DNA of 64,000 nucleotides from Micromonospora sp. NBC_01699 (GCF_036250065.1 NZ_CP109199.1:1426001-1490000); one strand, 5' to 3'; positions 47,416 to 57,204 are shown, numbered from the stretch's first letter. Notes: generated by a model from the sequence alone, not told the origin. Numbers and translations are program-made.

Positions 47416-50400
47416 ATGGTCGACACACACGGGTACGACGTGGTGGTGGTGACGGCACCGGCGGTCCTGCGCAAGGCGCTGCGGGCGGCCTGGAAGTCGG
47501 CCGGCTGCGGTGGCACCGACACCGGCGGGGTGCCCGCGTACCTGGCGATTCCGGCCGGGCTCGACCTCGGTGGCCGGACCACCTCCGGCGGGCAACTGGA
47601 GATCCCCCAGGACCGGCTCGACGCCCAACTGGTGCCCGCGATCGACGGCTGCCGGCTCGTCTTCGGGCTGATCGTGCAGGTGACCCTCGCCGACCCGCCG
47701 GTCCCGTCCGCCCGGTTGCTCGACCTGACCGCGACCGTACGGGCGGAGGTGCCGATCGGGCTGCTGCCGGGCTCCCTCGACGTCGGGATCCGGCTCGACG
47801 GGCTGCCCCGAAGCGCGGTCGACGCGGGCGTCAGCGGCGGTGATCCGATCGCCGGCAAGCTCGACCAGATCCTCGCCGAGTACGTCCACCTCGGGTACGA
47901 GAACGGCGGACCGGCCGGGCCCGTCCACGCCGGTGTGCCGACGATCCCGCACCAGCGGGACGAGTCCGAGCAGGCGCTCTCCGTCGGCGGCAACGGCTAC
48001 CTGCTCGACACCCACCTGGAGTGGTACGACGACCAGAGCCAGCCCGGCTACCGGATCGAGGTGAGCCGACCCGACGCCGGACACGTGCTGATCAGCCTCC
48101 CGGGCTACCTGCGGATGTTCCGCATAACCGGATCCGGCGGCGGTGGCGGGGCGGGGTCCGGTGGCGGGGCGGGATCCGGATCGGGGTTCGGTGCGGGGGC
48201 GGGAGCCGGGAACGGGAGCGCGGCGGGGCCGGTGTTGGCCGATCCGATGGGGGTCGAGGCGCGGTTGGAGATCCTTGCCGGGGTGGAGGCGCCGCCGGGG
48301 GCGTACACGATCCGGTTCGACACCGCCGTGGTGACCGCCGGTCCGATCCGGCCGGCGCCGGGGCTGGAGGGCACCAACTACACGCTCAACAACGGTGCCC
48401 TGTTCGGACTCCTCGAAGCCGCCCTGCGTACCCGGCTCGGTCAGCAGGGGCGGGACCTGGTCCAGGGCTTCGGGCCGCGTACCGTGCCGGTGCCGACCGC
48501 CGACCAGGTCGCCACGCTGATCGGTGACCTGGTCCACGCCGACCTGGCCGCCCGGGGCCCGCTGGCGCTGTGGACCCCGCAGGCCGGTGGGGAGCGCTTC
48601 GAGGCGCACGACGTGGCCACCCGGGTCCGGGCCGACGCACTCGTCATCGCGGTCAACGCCGCCGACGACGCGGACATCACCGCGATCGGCCACCCGGTGC
48701 CGGCCGGGCGGGACTTCGCCATCATGCTGGCCGCCCCGATCGTCCGGGCCGGCATCGAGGCCGCCCGCGCCGCCAACGGCTGGGCCGACGCCGACCTGCC
48801 CCGCCGGGTCGAGCGCGACGACATCCGGGCCGACGTACGCGACCTCGACGTCGAACCGGTGGACGGGGCGATCCGGATGACCGGGGCGCTGACCGTGGTC
48901 GACGCGGTCCTCGGCAGCATCGACGTGGACGCCACCTTCCGGGCCGAGGTCGGGCTGCGCTGGAATCCCGATGGCGCGCTCGACCCCGACGGGATGCAGG
49001 CGATGGAGAACCAGGTGATCGGCGACCCGGACGTCGACTCGGCGGAGTCGACCGCGTTCTGGCTGGTCGCGCTCATTCTCGCGGTGGTGAGCTGGGGAGC
49101 GGGCAGCATCCTGGTCGGGATCGTCATCGTGGTGGTGGCCGCCGTGGTCACCGGGATCGCCGCCGGGATCGGCAGCTCGACCCGGGTCGACCCGGTCACC
49201 GGCGCGGTTCGCGGCCTCACCGGCTGGCCCCCGGAGCTGGCCCGGATCGGCCGGGTCCGGCCGGTCTTCCACAACCCGATCACCATCGCTCCGGGCGGGC
49301 TGGTCCTCGCCGGCACCCTGGAGGTGGTCAGCTCCCGCGCCCAGACCCCGGTGCTCGCCGCCCGGGGCGGCGGCTCCTACACCGGCACCGCCGGAACGGC
49401 GCTCACCCTGACCGCCGGGCACACCGCCCCGGCCGCCGTCTACTCCTGGCGAGCCGGCGACGGCAGCCCGGCGGTGGCGACCCGCGACCTCACCCACACG
49501 TACGCCGCCGGCGGCGTCTATCTGGCCGCGCACTCGCTCACCGTCACCGAGCCGGGCGGCGCCACCAGCCACAGCTTCGCCCTGGTGCACGTGGCGAACG
49601 CGCCGCCGACCGTGGACGCCGGCCCCGACCTGGTGGTCGACGAGGGCGAACTGGTCACACTCGTCGGCCGGTTCACCGACCCGGACTGGACCGACACGCA
49701 CGAGACCACCTGGAACTTCGGCGACGCGTCCGCGACCGAGCCGGGCACGGTGGCGCAGACGAACAAACCGCCCCGGTGCGAGGGGACCAGCACCGTCCGG
49801 CACGCCTGGTGCGACAACGGGATCTACGAGGTCACCCTGCGGGTCCGGGACCGCAACGGCGGCATGGCCACCGACAGCCGGCTGGTCACCGTACGGAACG
49901 TGCCGCCGACCGTGGACGCCGGACCGGAGCTGTTCACGTACCCGAGCACGGTGTTGACCCTGACCGCCACCTTCAGCGATCCGGGCTGGTCCGACACCCA
50001 CACCGCGACCTGGGCGTTCGGCGACTGCTCGGCGCCGATCCCGGCGGTGGTGACCGAGGTGCACCAGGCACCCGCGAGCCGGGGCAGCGCGGTCGCCGCG
50101 CACCGGTACCCGGACCGGGGCACCTTCCTGGCCCGCTGCACCGTCGCCGACGACGACGGCGGGGTGGGCGGTGACGAGGTGGTGATCCGGGCGGTCGACG
50201 TGGTCAACCGGCACTTCGAGGACGGCTTCGCCCAGCGCAGTACCGGCGCGGTGGCGATCGGCTGGGAGCCGTACCTGCGGACGCCGACGGTGGCGAACAC
50301 CGCCCCCCGGCACACCGCGAGCAACTTCGTCGTACACGGTGGACGGCGGGCCCAGGGCCTCCAGGTCGGCGCCCGCGAACGGGTCGGGGTGTACCAGCGG

Positions 50401-51234
50401 ATCGGTGCCAACCCGGACTGGTCCTACCAGGTCACCGCCTGGTACGACCTGGACCAGGCCAGGCCGGGAACGGCCCGGCTCGGCGTCGACCCGGCCGGCG
50501 GCGACGACCCGGCCGCCGACACCATCGTGTGGAGCGACGGTACGGCGTCGCAGCGCTGGAGCCCGCTGACCGTACGGGTCACCGCCCGGTCGGCCGCGGT
50601 CACGGTCTTCCTGGAGGCGTACCGCCCGGACGGGCGGGACCCGAGTCCGGGGGCCGAACGGGTCTGGTTCGACGACGTCGAACTGCTCGCCGCGCAGCCG
50701 TACTGCCCGCCGGCCCCGCCGCCGCTGACCGAGCTCACGCTCGACTTCGGGGACCGGGAGCGGGGCAGCCAGTATCCGCCGCAGTGGACCGAGCAGGGCT
50801 TCGCTCTGCGTACGCCCGATGGTGGTGGTCGGGCGGTGGTGGCGCTGGACCCGCCGGCCGGCGGCAACGCGTTGCGGCTCGGTCTCGGCCTGGTGCTCCG
50901 GCTGCCGCGTCCGGCCGAGCGGATCGCCGTCACCCTGCTCAACATCGGTGGCCGCCCGCTGTCGCTGGTCGCGGTCGACGCGGCCGGCAACATCCGGGAC
51001 CGGGCCCAGGTGCCGCCGGCCACCCCGGCGCTGCCGACCGCCGCCGTGCTGACCGGGCCGGGGATCGTCGCGGTCCGGATCGACGGCCGTGGGGTGGAGG
51101 CGTTCCTGGTTCGCTGCCACGTCGTACTGGAGACACCCGTGCCGCCCGGCCCCCGACCGCCGCCGGGTCCCGCCGGGTACGCCGGACCCGACCGGAAGGG
51201 GCCGGCGTGGCTGAGTCGAGGAGGTTCACCATGA
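47416..51234 (+). CDS. Large protein with TULIP/P47-like front half, three PKD-like domains and C-terminal beta modules
   Basis: 1272 residues, no signal peptide. The start TYGYD-like sequence MVDTHGYDVVVV resembles the opening of clostridial P47/OrfX proteins; residues 1-240 and 275-640 have a strand-rich pattern fitting two TULIP (lipid-binding) modules joined by a Gly/Ser linker (239-272). A hydrophobic stretch at 546-590 (LVALILAVVSWGAGSILVGI) is like the one in P47 proteins. Three PKD-like domains follow (about 643-730, 731-830, 831-928, with NAPPTVDAGPD and NVPPTVDAGPE starts), then a jelly-roll carbohydrate-binding-like domain (930-1094) and one more beta module (1104-1242). The TULIP call is tentative. 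ATG start has AAGGAGGA upstream; the stop overlaps the next ORF (ATGA). Confidence 0.7.
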   Translation: MVDTHGYDVVVVTAPAVLRKALRAAWKSAGCGGTDTGGVPAYLAIPAGLDLGGRTTSGGQLEIPQDRLDAQLVPAIDGCRLVFGLIVQVTLADPPVPSARLLDLTATVRAEVPIGLLPGSLDVGIRLDGLPRSAVDAGVSGGDPIAGKLDQILAEYVHLGYENGGPAGPVHAGVPTIPHQRDESEQALSVGGNGYLLDTHLEWYDDQSQPGYRIEVSRPDAGHVLISLPGYLRMFRITGSGGGGGAGSGGGAGSGSGFGAGAGAGNGSAAGPVLADPMGVEARLEILAGVEAPPGAYTIRFDTAVVTAGPIRPAPGLEGTNYTLNNGALFGLLEAALRTRLGQQGRDLVQGFGPRTVPVPTADQVATLIGDLVHADLAARGPLALWTPQAGGERFEAHDVATRVRADALVIAVNAADDADITAIGHPVPAGRDFAIMLAAPIVRAGIEAARAANGWADADLPRRVERDDIRADVRDLDVEPVDGAIRMTGALTVVDAVLGSIDVDATFRAEVGLRWNPDGALDPDGMQAMENQVIGDPDVDSAESTAFWLVALILAVVSWGAGSILVGIVIVVVAAVVTGIAAGIGSSTRVDPVTGAVRGLTGWPPELARIGRVRPVFHNPITIAPGGLVLAGTLEVVSSRAQTPVLAARGGGSYTGTAGTALTLTAGHTAPAAVYSWRAGDGSPAVATRDLTHTYAAGGVYLAAHSLTVTEPGGATSHSFALVHVANAPPTVDAGPDLVVDEGELVTLVGRFTDPDWTDTHETTWNFGDASATEPGTVAQTNKPPRCEGTSTVRHAWCDNGIYEVTLRVRDRNGGMATDSRLVTVRNVPPTVDAGPELFTYPSTVLTLTATFSDPGWSDTHTATWAFGDCSAPIPAVVTEVHQAPASRGSAVAAHRYPDRGTFLARCTVADDDGGVGGDEVVIRAVDVVNRHFEDGFAQRSTGAVAIGWEPYLRTPTVANTAPRHTASNFVVHGGRRAQGLQVGARERVGVYQRIGANPDWSYQVTAWYDLDQARPGTARLGVDPAGGDDPAADTIVWSDGTASQRWSPLTVRVTARSAAVTVFLEAYRPDGRDPSPGAERVWFDDVELLAAQPYCPPAPPPLTELTLDFGDRERGSQYPPQWTEQGFALRTPDGGGRAVVALDPPAGGNALRLGLGLVLRLPRPAERIAVTLLNIGGRPLSLVAVDAAGNIRDRAQVPPATPALPTAAVLTGPGIVAVRIDGRGVEAFLVRCHVVLETPVPPGPRPPPGPAGYAGPDRKGPAWLSRGGSP

Positions 51235-51317
51235 CCGACACTTCGTTCCCGCCGACGGCGACCCCGTCGACGCCGACCCCGAGGATGCCGACTCCACGGA
51301 CGGGGGTGCCGCGATGA
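51231..51317 (+). CDS. 28-residue Pro/Thr-rich peptide
   Basis: MTDTSFPPTATPSTPTPR... encoded by 28 codons with a strong AGGAGG site seven bases upstream. Its ATG overlaps the stop of the large protein and its TGA overlaps the start of the prenyl synthase (ATGA at both ends). It could be a real small protein or a coupling device; the Thr-Pro pattern has no known function. Confidence 0.55.
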   Translation: MTDTSFPPTATPSTPTPRMPTPRTGVPR

Positions 51318-52309
51318 CGGTGATCGGCGCGGCGACGGTGGACGACCGGTGGCTGACCAGCGTGCGTACCCGTACCGCGCTGGCCGACCTGGACCGGCGG
51401 ATGAAGGACGCGGTGGCGTCCCGCGACCCCGGACTGTGGACCATGGCCACCGCCCTGCTGGACCGGGGCGGCAAACGGATCCGGCCGGCGTTGCTGCTGG
51501 TCGCGGGGGAGTTCGGCACGTTCCGACCGGACCGGTTACTGGACGCGGCCGCCGCCCTGGAACTGCTGCACCTGGCCACGCTCTACCACGACGACGTGCT
51601 GGACCGGGCCGTCACCCGCCGGCACGGGCCGACCGCCAACGCCCAGTGGGGCGACTCGGCCGCCCTGGTCACCGGCACGTTCCTGGTGGCGCGGGCGAGC
51701 GCGCTGATCGCCACCTTCGACGACGGGTACGGCCGGGAGGCCGCGCGGGCACTGGTGGAACTCTGCACCGGCCAGCTCCGGGAGACCGAGAACGCCTTCC
51801 ACACCGGCCTGACCGAGGCCGAGTACATGGAGATCATCGCCGGCAAGACGGCCACCCTGTTCGAGCTGCCGTGCCGGTTGGGTGCCCGGCTGGCCGGCGC
51901 ACCGGACCGGATCGTCACCGCCCTGTCCCGGTACGGCCACGACCTGGGCATCGCGTTCCAGCTCGCCGACGACGCGCTGGACGTGTGGGGCAGCGCCGAG
52001 CGGCTGGGCAAGTACCCGCTCGGTGACGTCCGGGAGGGCGTCTACACGCTGTCCGTACTCCGGTTGCTGGCCCGTGGCACACCGGCCGCGCAACGGGTAC
52101 GGGAGCTGCTGCGGGTCCTCGAACCCGGTGCCACCGAACTGGCCGAGGTACGCAGCCTGGTGCTCCGCTCCGGGGTGGTGGACCAGGTCCTCGGCGAGGC
52201 CCGGGAACTCGCCACCCGCGCCCGTGGCCACCTCGCCGCCCTGCCCGCCGGACCGGCCCGCGAGTCGCTGTGGCGGCTGGCCGACCACGCCATCGCCCGG
52301 GCCGGTTGA
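51314..52309 (+). CDS. Polyprenyl diphosphate synthase
   Basis: Condenses isopentenyl diphosphate with allylic primers into a longer prenyl diphosphate. 331 residues, normal length, both aspartate-rich motifs intact: YHDDVLDRA (first motif, residues 91-99) and FQLADDALD (second motif, about 215-223), with GGKRIRPALLL and [14 protein letters not shown] between. Chain length cannot be read from sequence. ATG overlaps the 28-residue ORF, and the reductase starts 1 bp after the stop. Confidence 0.9.
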   Translation: MTVIGAATVDDRWLTSVRTRTALADLDRRMKDAVASRDPGLWTMATALLDRGGKRIRPALLLVAGEFGTFRPDRLLDAAAALELLHLATLYHDDVLDRAVTRRHGPTANAQWGDSAALVTGTFLVARASALIATFDDGYGREAARALVELCTGQLRETENAFHTGLTEAEYMEIIAGKTATLFELPCRLGARLAGAPDRIVTALSRYGHDLGIAFQLADDALDVWGSAERLGKYPLGDVREGVYTLSVLRLLARGTPAAQRVRELLRVLEPGATELAEVRSLVLRSGVVDQVLGEARELATRARGHLAALPAGPARESLWRLADHAIARAG

Positions 52310-52310
52310 G

Positions 52311-54689
52311 ATGGCCGGGGAGACCGGCCCGGAACGACTCGACGCGGTGGTGGTGGGCGCCGGACCGGCGGGGTCGGCGGCCGCGTACCACCTGGCCCGG
52401 CGGGGGCGGCGGGTGCTGCTGGTCGACCGGCGGGACTTCCCCCGGGAGAAGAGCTGCGGGGACGGGCTGACCCGGGACGCGGTGCGGCTGCTGGCCGACA
52501 TGGGCGTACTGGAGGAACTGACCGGGGCGGCGCGGGTCGCCGGGGTCCGGGTCCGGATGCGCGGGCGGGGCACCCGCGACTTCCGGTACGACGGGGACGG
52601 GCCGCTGTCGTACGGGATGGTGGTGCCCCGGCTGGAACTCGACGCGAAGCTCTGCCACCGGGCGGTCCGGGCCGGTGCGACCCTCTGGCCCGATGCCCGC
52701 GCCACCTACCTGCTCGGCGAGCCCGGTGCGGTACGGGGCGTGGAGATCGAGCGGGAGGGGCGGCGGGTGGCGGTCCGCGCCCCGGTGGTGGTCGCCGCCG
52801 ACGGGGCCGCGTCCGGGCTGGGCCGGCAGGCCGGACTCCGTACCGGTGTCCGGGAGCAGACCGGTTTCGCCGCCCGTGGCTACTTCGCCGACGTGGCGGA
52901 CCTCGACCCACTGCTGGAGATCCACCTGCCGCTGTTCGACGTGACCGAACGGCACCTGCTGCCCTCGTACGGCTGGGTCTTCCCGGTCGGCGGCGGCGTG
53001 GTGAACGTCGGTGTCGGCCTGTTCGACCCGGCCCACCGGGACAGCGTCCGCAGCCTGTACGACCGGTTCGTGACCGACCTGATCGCCACCGATCGCAGGT
53101 TCCGCCGGGCCCGCCCGGTGGGCCGGATGAGCGGGGCGCCGCTGCGGCTCGACTTCGACCCGTCCCGGTGCGGGGTGCCGGGGTTGCTGCTGGTCGGCGA
53201 CGCCGCCGGGCTGGCGAGCCCGTTCACCGGCGAGGGAATCAGCTTCGCCCTGGAGTCCGGCACCCTGGCCGCCACCACTATCGACGCCGCGCTGCACGAG
53301 TCCGCCGACGACCCGATCGACCCCATCCCGTACGCCCGCGAGCTGGGCGCCCGGCACGCCGGCCAGTTCGAGACCGGCCGGCACGCGGCCCGCCGTTACC
53401 TGCTCGCCTGGCGGGTGCTGGAGTCGACCTTCGACGACGACCGGCCGATCTTCACCCTGTGCCGGCGGTTGGCGCTGCATCCCGACGGGGCCCGAGCCGA
53501 ACGGATCCTCGCACCGTTGCCGCCGCTGGACCCCGGCATCGGTCGGGCACTGCGCCGGGACCTGCTCGCCGTGGCCGACCTGCTCGCCGGCTGCGTACGC
53601 GACGACTGGCCGATGTTCGTCCGGCTGTTCGCGGTCGACCGTGACCCGGACACGGTTCCGCTGCGCCCGGCGGTGCTCCTGCTCGCCGCCGGGTACGTCG
53701 GCGGCCGCCGCAACCCGGTCAGCCACGCGCTGGCGGCAGCGATGGACCTGGGCCTGCTCGCCGGCCTGGCGATGGACGGTGCCGGCCCCCCGCCACCGAC
53801 CCGCCCGACCCTCCCCGCCCCGCGCTCCGCCGCCGAACGCCTACCCGGTCGCCGGGGTGGTGAGGCCACCGCGGTGCCCTGGGGGAGCCGGTTCGCCGTA
53901 CTGCTCGCCGACTACCTGCTCGCCCGCGCGTACGAACTGGCCGCGCGGGGCGGGGCGGCGGTGGTGACGGAGTTCGCCGACGCACTGACCGCGAGCTGCG
54001 AGGGTCGGGCCCGGGAGCTGCGCGCCGAGCACGGCGGCGGCGTGGGTCTGCGCGGTGGGACGGTCGCCGCCGGTCCGCGCCGGCGGGGCGGACCACCACC
54101 CGGTACGGCCGACGACCGGCCCGCCACCGGTGTACCTCCCGGCGCGGCGACGGCGGCGGTCGGGACCGACTGGGCGATGCGGGTGGAACAGCTCAGCGCC
54201 CGGATGGCGACCTCCTTCGAGTTGCCCTGCCGGCTCGGCGGGCGGCTCGGCGGGGCGAGCCCGGCGGTGGTGAACGCGCTGGCCGCCTTCGGGCGCCACC
54301 TGGGGGTGAGCTACGCGCTGGCCGACGAGCTGTGGGCGGCGGACGCCGGCCGTCCCGGTTCGTCCGGCTTTCCGGGCCTGCCCGGCCTGCTACCGGGCTT
54401 CCAAGATCTTCACAGCCGACCGCAGGGCGACGGCCGGCAGTATCCCCACGGCCAGGAGCAGGTCGACGGCCGCCAGCATCTTCACGGCCGGCAGCGTCCG
54501 CACGGTCAGGAGGGTCTGCCGGGCCGGCAGCGTCCTCCGGAGGACTCGCTCGCGGAGCTGGCCCGGCTGGTCGACGAGCACGCCGAGCGGGCCCGCGAGG
54601 CGCTCGCCCGGGTGCCCGACGGCCCGGCCCGGGACCTGCTGTACCGACTCGCCGAACGGCCGGTACCCGGCCCGGCCGACGGCTCGTGA
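52311..54689 (+). CDS. Geranylgeranyl-reductase-like flavoprotein fused to a degenerate prenyl-synthase domain
   Basis: 792 residues. The N-terminal part (1-430) is an FAD-dependent reductase: [20 protein letters not shown] (GxGxxG), [35 protein letters not shown] and [20 protein letters not shown], as in enzymes that reduce prenyl double bonds. The rest resembles the synthase at 51314: [18 protein letters not shown] (about 528), [19 protein letters not shown] (630) and [18 protein letters not shown] at the end. It lacks the first aspartate motif; the second reads ADELW instead of ADDALD, so it should not be a synthase. Residues 681-743 hold a Gln/Gly/His-rich repeat in place of catalytic sequence. 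Confidence 0.88.
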   Translation: MAGETGPERLDAVVVGAGPAGSAAAYHLARRGRRVLLVDRRDFPREKSCGDGLTRDAVRLLADMGVLEELTGAARVAGVRVRMRGRGTRDFRYDGDGPLSYGMVVPRLELDAKLCHRAVRAGATLWPDARATYLLGEPGAVRGVEIEREGRRVAVRAPVVVAADGAASGLGRQAGLRTGVREQTGFAARGYFADVADLDPLLEIHLPLFDVTERHLLPSYGWVFPVGGGVVNVGVGLFDPAHRDSVRSLYDRFVTDLIATDRRFRRARPVGRMSGAPLRLDFDPSRCGVPGLLLVGDAAGLASPFTGEGISFALESGTLAATTIDAALHESADDPIDPIPYARELGARHAGQFETGRHAARRYLLAWRVLESTFDDDRPIFTLCRRLALHPDGARAERILAPLPPLDPGIGRALRRDLLAVADLLAGCVRDDWPMFVRLFAVDRDPDTVPLRPAVLLLAAGYVGGRRNPVSHALAAAMDLGLLAGLAMDGAGPPPPTRPTLPAPRSAAERLPGRRGGEATAVPWGSRFAVLLADYLLARAYELAARGGAAVVTEFADALTASCEGRARELRAEHGGGVGLRGGTVAAGPRRRGGPPPGTADDRPATGVPPGAATAAVGTDWAMRVEQLSARMATSFELPCRLGGRLGGASPAVVNALAAFGRHLGVSYALADELWAADAGRPGSSGFPGLPGLLPGFQDLHSRPQGDGRQYPHGQEQVDGRQHLHGRQRPHGQEGLPGRQRPPEDSLAELARLVDEHAERAREALARVPDGPARDLLYRLAERPVPGPADGS

Positions 54690-54961
54690 CGGTCGGTGGC
54701 GAAGCGGGACGCCGGGCGGGTCGAGCGCGACGAATGGGACAATCTGGGTGGTTGGCCTGGTTGACCGGGTCCGAGGTGAGATATGCGTACCGGGTCTGGC
54801 ACAATGGGTCGCTGGTATCCGGCACGTGTTCGGCGCCCTCTAACCCGGACGCATTGCCAGTCCACCGAGTTGTCTCCGGCCCAAACCCCACTGTGCCGTT
54901 GGCGCTCACCCGCCCACCGCCCTTCCGGGCCGGTGAGAATCGCAACAGGAGCGAACAGACT
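54690..54961 (+). promoter_or_regulatory. rpsP leader and promoter region
   Basis: 272 bases without a gene between the accessory operon and rpsP. A possible -35 TTGACC (54761-54766) has only a short spacing to TATGCG (54782), and CACAAT (54800-54805) is another -10 candidate. The AGGAGCG site before rpsP is clear. A leader or promoter is expected; the assignment is weak. Confidence 0.4.
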
Positions 54962-55435
54962 GTGGCCGTAAAGATCCGGCTCCTGCGGATGGGTAAGATC
55001 CGCAACCCGCAATACCGCATCGTCGTCGCCGACTCGCGTACCAAGCGTGACGGCCGTGCGATCGAGTTCGTCGGCATCTACCAGCCGAAGGAACACCCGT
55101 CGATCATCCAGGTCAAGTCGGAACGGGTCCAGTACTGGCTGTCCGTCGGCGCGCAGCCGAGCGAGGCGGTCCAGCGTCTGCTGGAGAAGACCGGCGACTG
55201 GCAGCAGTTCAAGGGCCTGCCGGCGCCGCCGCCGCTGCTGGTGAAGGACGCGCCGGCCGACCGTCTCGCGATCTACGAGGCCGAGTCCAAGGCCGCGGCC
55301 GGGGTTGCCGACGCGCCGGCCGCCAAGCCGGCCAAGAAGGCTGCCAAGGCGGCTGCGCCGGCCGAGGCCGCGCCGGCCGAGGAGCCGGTGAAGACCGAGG
55401 AGCAAGCCGGTGCCGCCTCCGGCGAGCAGGCCTGA
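54962..55435 (+). CDS. rpsP: 30S ribosomal protein S16 with long tail
   Basis: 157 residues, about twice the minimal S16. The core [20 protein letters not shown], then [20 protein letters not shown] and [20 protein letters not shown] is conserved; the last 50 residues are an Ala/Pro/Lys/Glu-rich extension ([20 protein letters not shown]). Such tails are common in actinobacteria. GTG 54962, first gene of the rpsP-khpA-rimM-trmD-rplS cluster. Confidence 0.97.
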   Translation: MAVKIRLLRMGKIRNPQYRIVVADSRTKRDGRAIEFVGIYQPKEHPSIIQVKSERVQYWLSVGAQPSEAVQRLLEKTGDWQQFKGLPAPPPLLVKDAPADRLAIYEAESKAAAGVADAPAAKPAKKAAKAAAPAEAAPAEEPVKTEEQAGAASGEQA

Positions 55436-55436
55436 C

Positions 55437-55670
55437 GTGGCTATCCGGCCGGCACTGGAGCACCTGGTCAAGGGCATCGTCGACCACCCGGACGACGTAC
55501 GCGTCCGGCTGGTCGACTCGCGCCGGGGTAAGCGCCTTGAGGTGCGGGTGCACCCCGAGGACCTCGGCACGGTGATCGGCCGATCCGGGCGTACCGCCAA
55601 GGCGCTGCGCCAGGTGATCGGCTCGATCGGTGGTCGTGGGATCCGGGTCGACATCGTCGACTCGTACTGA
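55437..55670 (+). CDS. khpA: KH-domain RNA-binding protein KhpA (YlqC)
   Basis: 77 residues. KH domain with VHPEDLGTVIGRSGRTAKAL (GxxG loop) and VIGSIGGRGIRVDIVDS. It binds RNA as a partner of KhpB/Jag in other bacteria. GTG 55437 is 1 bp after the rpsP stop; the TGA overlaps the rimM ATG. Conserved position between rpsP and rimM. Confidence 0.95.
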   Translation: MAIRPALEHLVKGIVDHPDDVRVRLVDSRRGKRLEVRVHPEDLGTVIGRSGRTAKALRQVIGSIGGRGIRVDIVDSY

Positions 55671-56245
55671 TGCTCCTGATCGTCGGCCGGATCGGACGGC
55701 CGCACGGTGTCCACGGTGAGGTGACCGTGGAGGTGCGGACCGACGAACCCGAGGCACGGTTCGCCGTCGGGTCGGTGTTTCGCGCCGACCCGACGGCGCC
55801 CGCCAACGCACCCGCCCCCGTCGGCCCGGCACCGGTGACCGACCAGGGCGAGCCGGTACGGGTGCCGGAGCAGCTGACCATCGAGACGGTCCGCTGGCAC
55901 CAGGGCCGTCCGCTGGTGCTCTTCGAGGGCTTCTACGACCGGGATCTCGCCGAGGTGCTGCGCGGCACCCTGCTCTGGGTGGACAGCGCCGACGTACCCC
56001 CGCCGAGCGACCCGGACGAGTTCAACGACCACCAGCTGGTCGGCCTCGCCGCGGTCAGCCCGACCGGTGAGCCGCTCGGCGAGGTGACCCGGATCGACCA
56101 CGCGCCCGCCTCCGACCTGCTGGTGCTGCGCCGACCCGAGGGCGGGGTCGCGCTGGTGCCGTTCGTCAAGGCGATCGTGCCCGAGGTGGACCTGGCCGCC
56201 GGCCGGGTGGTGGTCGACGCTCCCGCTGGCCTCTTCGACCTCTGA
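55670..56245 (+). CDS. rimM: 16S rRNA processing protein RimM
   Basis: Ribosome maturation factor for the 30S head, binding S19. 191 residues: LLIVGRIGRPHGVHGEVTVE at the N-terminus (RimM domain), an Ala/Pro insertion at about 45-60, FYDRDLAEVLRGTLLWVDS, and the PRC-barrel part LVGLAAVSPTGEPLGEVTRI and VPFVKAIVPEVDLAAGRVVV. The ATG overlaps the khpA stop. Confidence 0.95.
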   Translation: MLLIVGRIGRPHGVHGEVTVEVRTDEPEARFAVGSVFRADPTAPANAPAPVGPAPVTDQGEPVRVPEQLTIETVRWHQGRPLVLFEGFYDRDLAEVLRGTLLWVDSADVPPPSDPDEFNDHQLVGLAAVSPTGEPLGEVTRIDHAPASDLLVLRRPEGGVALVPFVKAIVPEVDLAAGRVVVDAPAGLFDL

Positions 56246-56304
56246 CCGGCCGGTTCACGCGATCTTTCCGACCGGCCGGTCCCGCGAGTTGAGGTGTGAG
56301 TGGC

Positions 56305-57081
56305 ATGCGCGTTGACGTGGTTTCCATCTTTCCCGAGTACTTCTCGCCGCTCGACCTCTCCCTGATCGGCAAGGCGAGGGCGAGCGGCGTGCTCGACCTG
56401 GGCGTACACGATCTGCGGACCTGGACGCACGACGTGCACCGCACCGTCGACGACAGCCCCTACGGCGGGGGTCCGGGCATGGTGATGCGACCGGAGCCGT
56501 GGGGTGAGGCGCTCGACGCCCTGGTCCCGGCGGGTGTGACAGCACCGCCCCGGCTGCTGGTGCCGAGCCCGGCCGGGGTGCGGTTCACCCAGGCGCTGGC
56601 CCACGAGCTGGCCGCCGAACCGCACCTGATCTTCGCCTGTGGCCGGTACGAGGGCATCGACCAGCGCGTCCTGGCGTACGCCGAGACCCGGATGCCGGTG
56701 ACCGAGGTCTCGCTCGGCGACTACGTGCTGTTCGGCGGCGAGGTGGCGGTGATCGTGATGCTGGAGGCGATCACCCGGTTGCTGCCCGGCGTGCTCGGCA
56801 ACGCGAACTCGCTGGACGAGGAGTCGCACGCGCACGGGCTGCTGGAGGCGCCGGTCTACACCAAGCCGCCGAGCTGGCGGGAGCAGGACGTGCCGGAGAT
56901 CCTGCGCTCCGGTGACCACGGCCGGATCGCCCGTTGGCGGCGCGACGAGGCACTGTTGCGTACGGCCCGGCGCCGGCCGGACATGCTGGCCGGATTGCCG
57001 CCCGAGCAACTGGACAAACGTGACGTCGCCACCCTGCGCGGAGCCGGATTTCAGGTGCCGCCCGCCGATATGGCAAAGTAG
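56305..57081 (+). CDS. trmD: tRNA (guanine37-N1)-methyltransferase
   Basis: Methylates G37 of tRNAs, preventing frameshifts. 258 residues. The SPOUT trefoil knot motifs are present: [60 protein letters not shown] and [21 protein letters not shown] 56305 has GAGG about ten bases upstream; GTG 56296 would add three residues. Confidence 0.97.
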   Translation: MRVDVVSIFPEYFSPLDLSLIGKARASGVLDLGVHDLRTWTHDVHRTVDDSPYGGGPGMVMRPEPWGEALDALVPAGVTAPPRLLVPSPAGVRFTQALAHELAAEPHLIFACGRYEGIDQRVLAYAETRMPVTEVSLGDYVLFGGEVAVIVMLEAITRLLPGVLGNANSLDEESHAHGLLEAPVYTKPPSWREQDVPEILRSGDHGRIARWRRDEALLRTARRRPDMLAGLPPEQLDKRDVATLRGAGFQVPPADMAK

Positions 57082-57121
57082 GGAGGTTGCCGTGGTTGCC
57101 CGCGCCGCGGGCGGCTACGAG

Positions 57122-57144
57122 GATCCCCGGTTCCTGCGGGGATC
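57122..57144 (+). promoter_or_regulatory. Hairpin in the trmD-rplS gap
   Basis: 8-bp perfect stem GATCCCCG / CGGGGATC with a 7-nt loop in the 123-bp space before rplS. It could attenuate or stabilise the rplS message; L19 leader structures exist in other phyla but no match is claimed. Confidence 0.45.
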
Positions 57145-57204
57145 AGTATCACCCAGTCCGCGCGCCGACGCCCGGTGCGCCGTGAGCATTACGAGGATGC
57201 AGCG

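Noticed and set aside
46504-51120. Very long open frame on the minus strand opposite the large accessory gene
   Set aside because: Long antisense frames arise in high-GC DNA. The plus-strand frame has ribosome binding sites, domain structure and coupling; the antisense one has none and is Gly/Arg/Pro-rich.
46834-54689. Neurotoxin or insecticidal toxin cluster because of the P47-like protein
   Set aside because: No toxin, haemagglutinin or protease gene is present; the neighbours are lipid enzymes.
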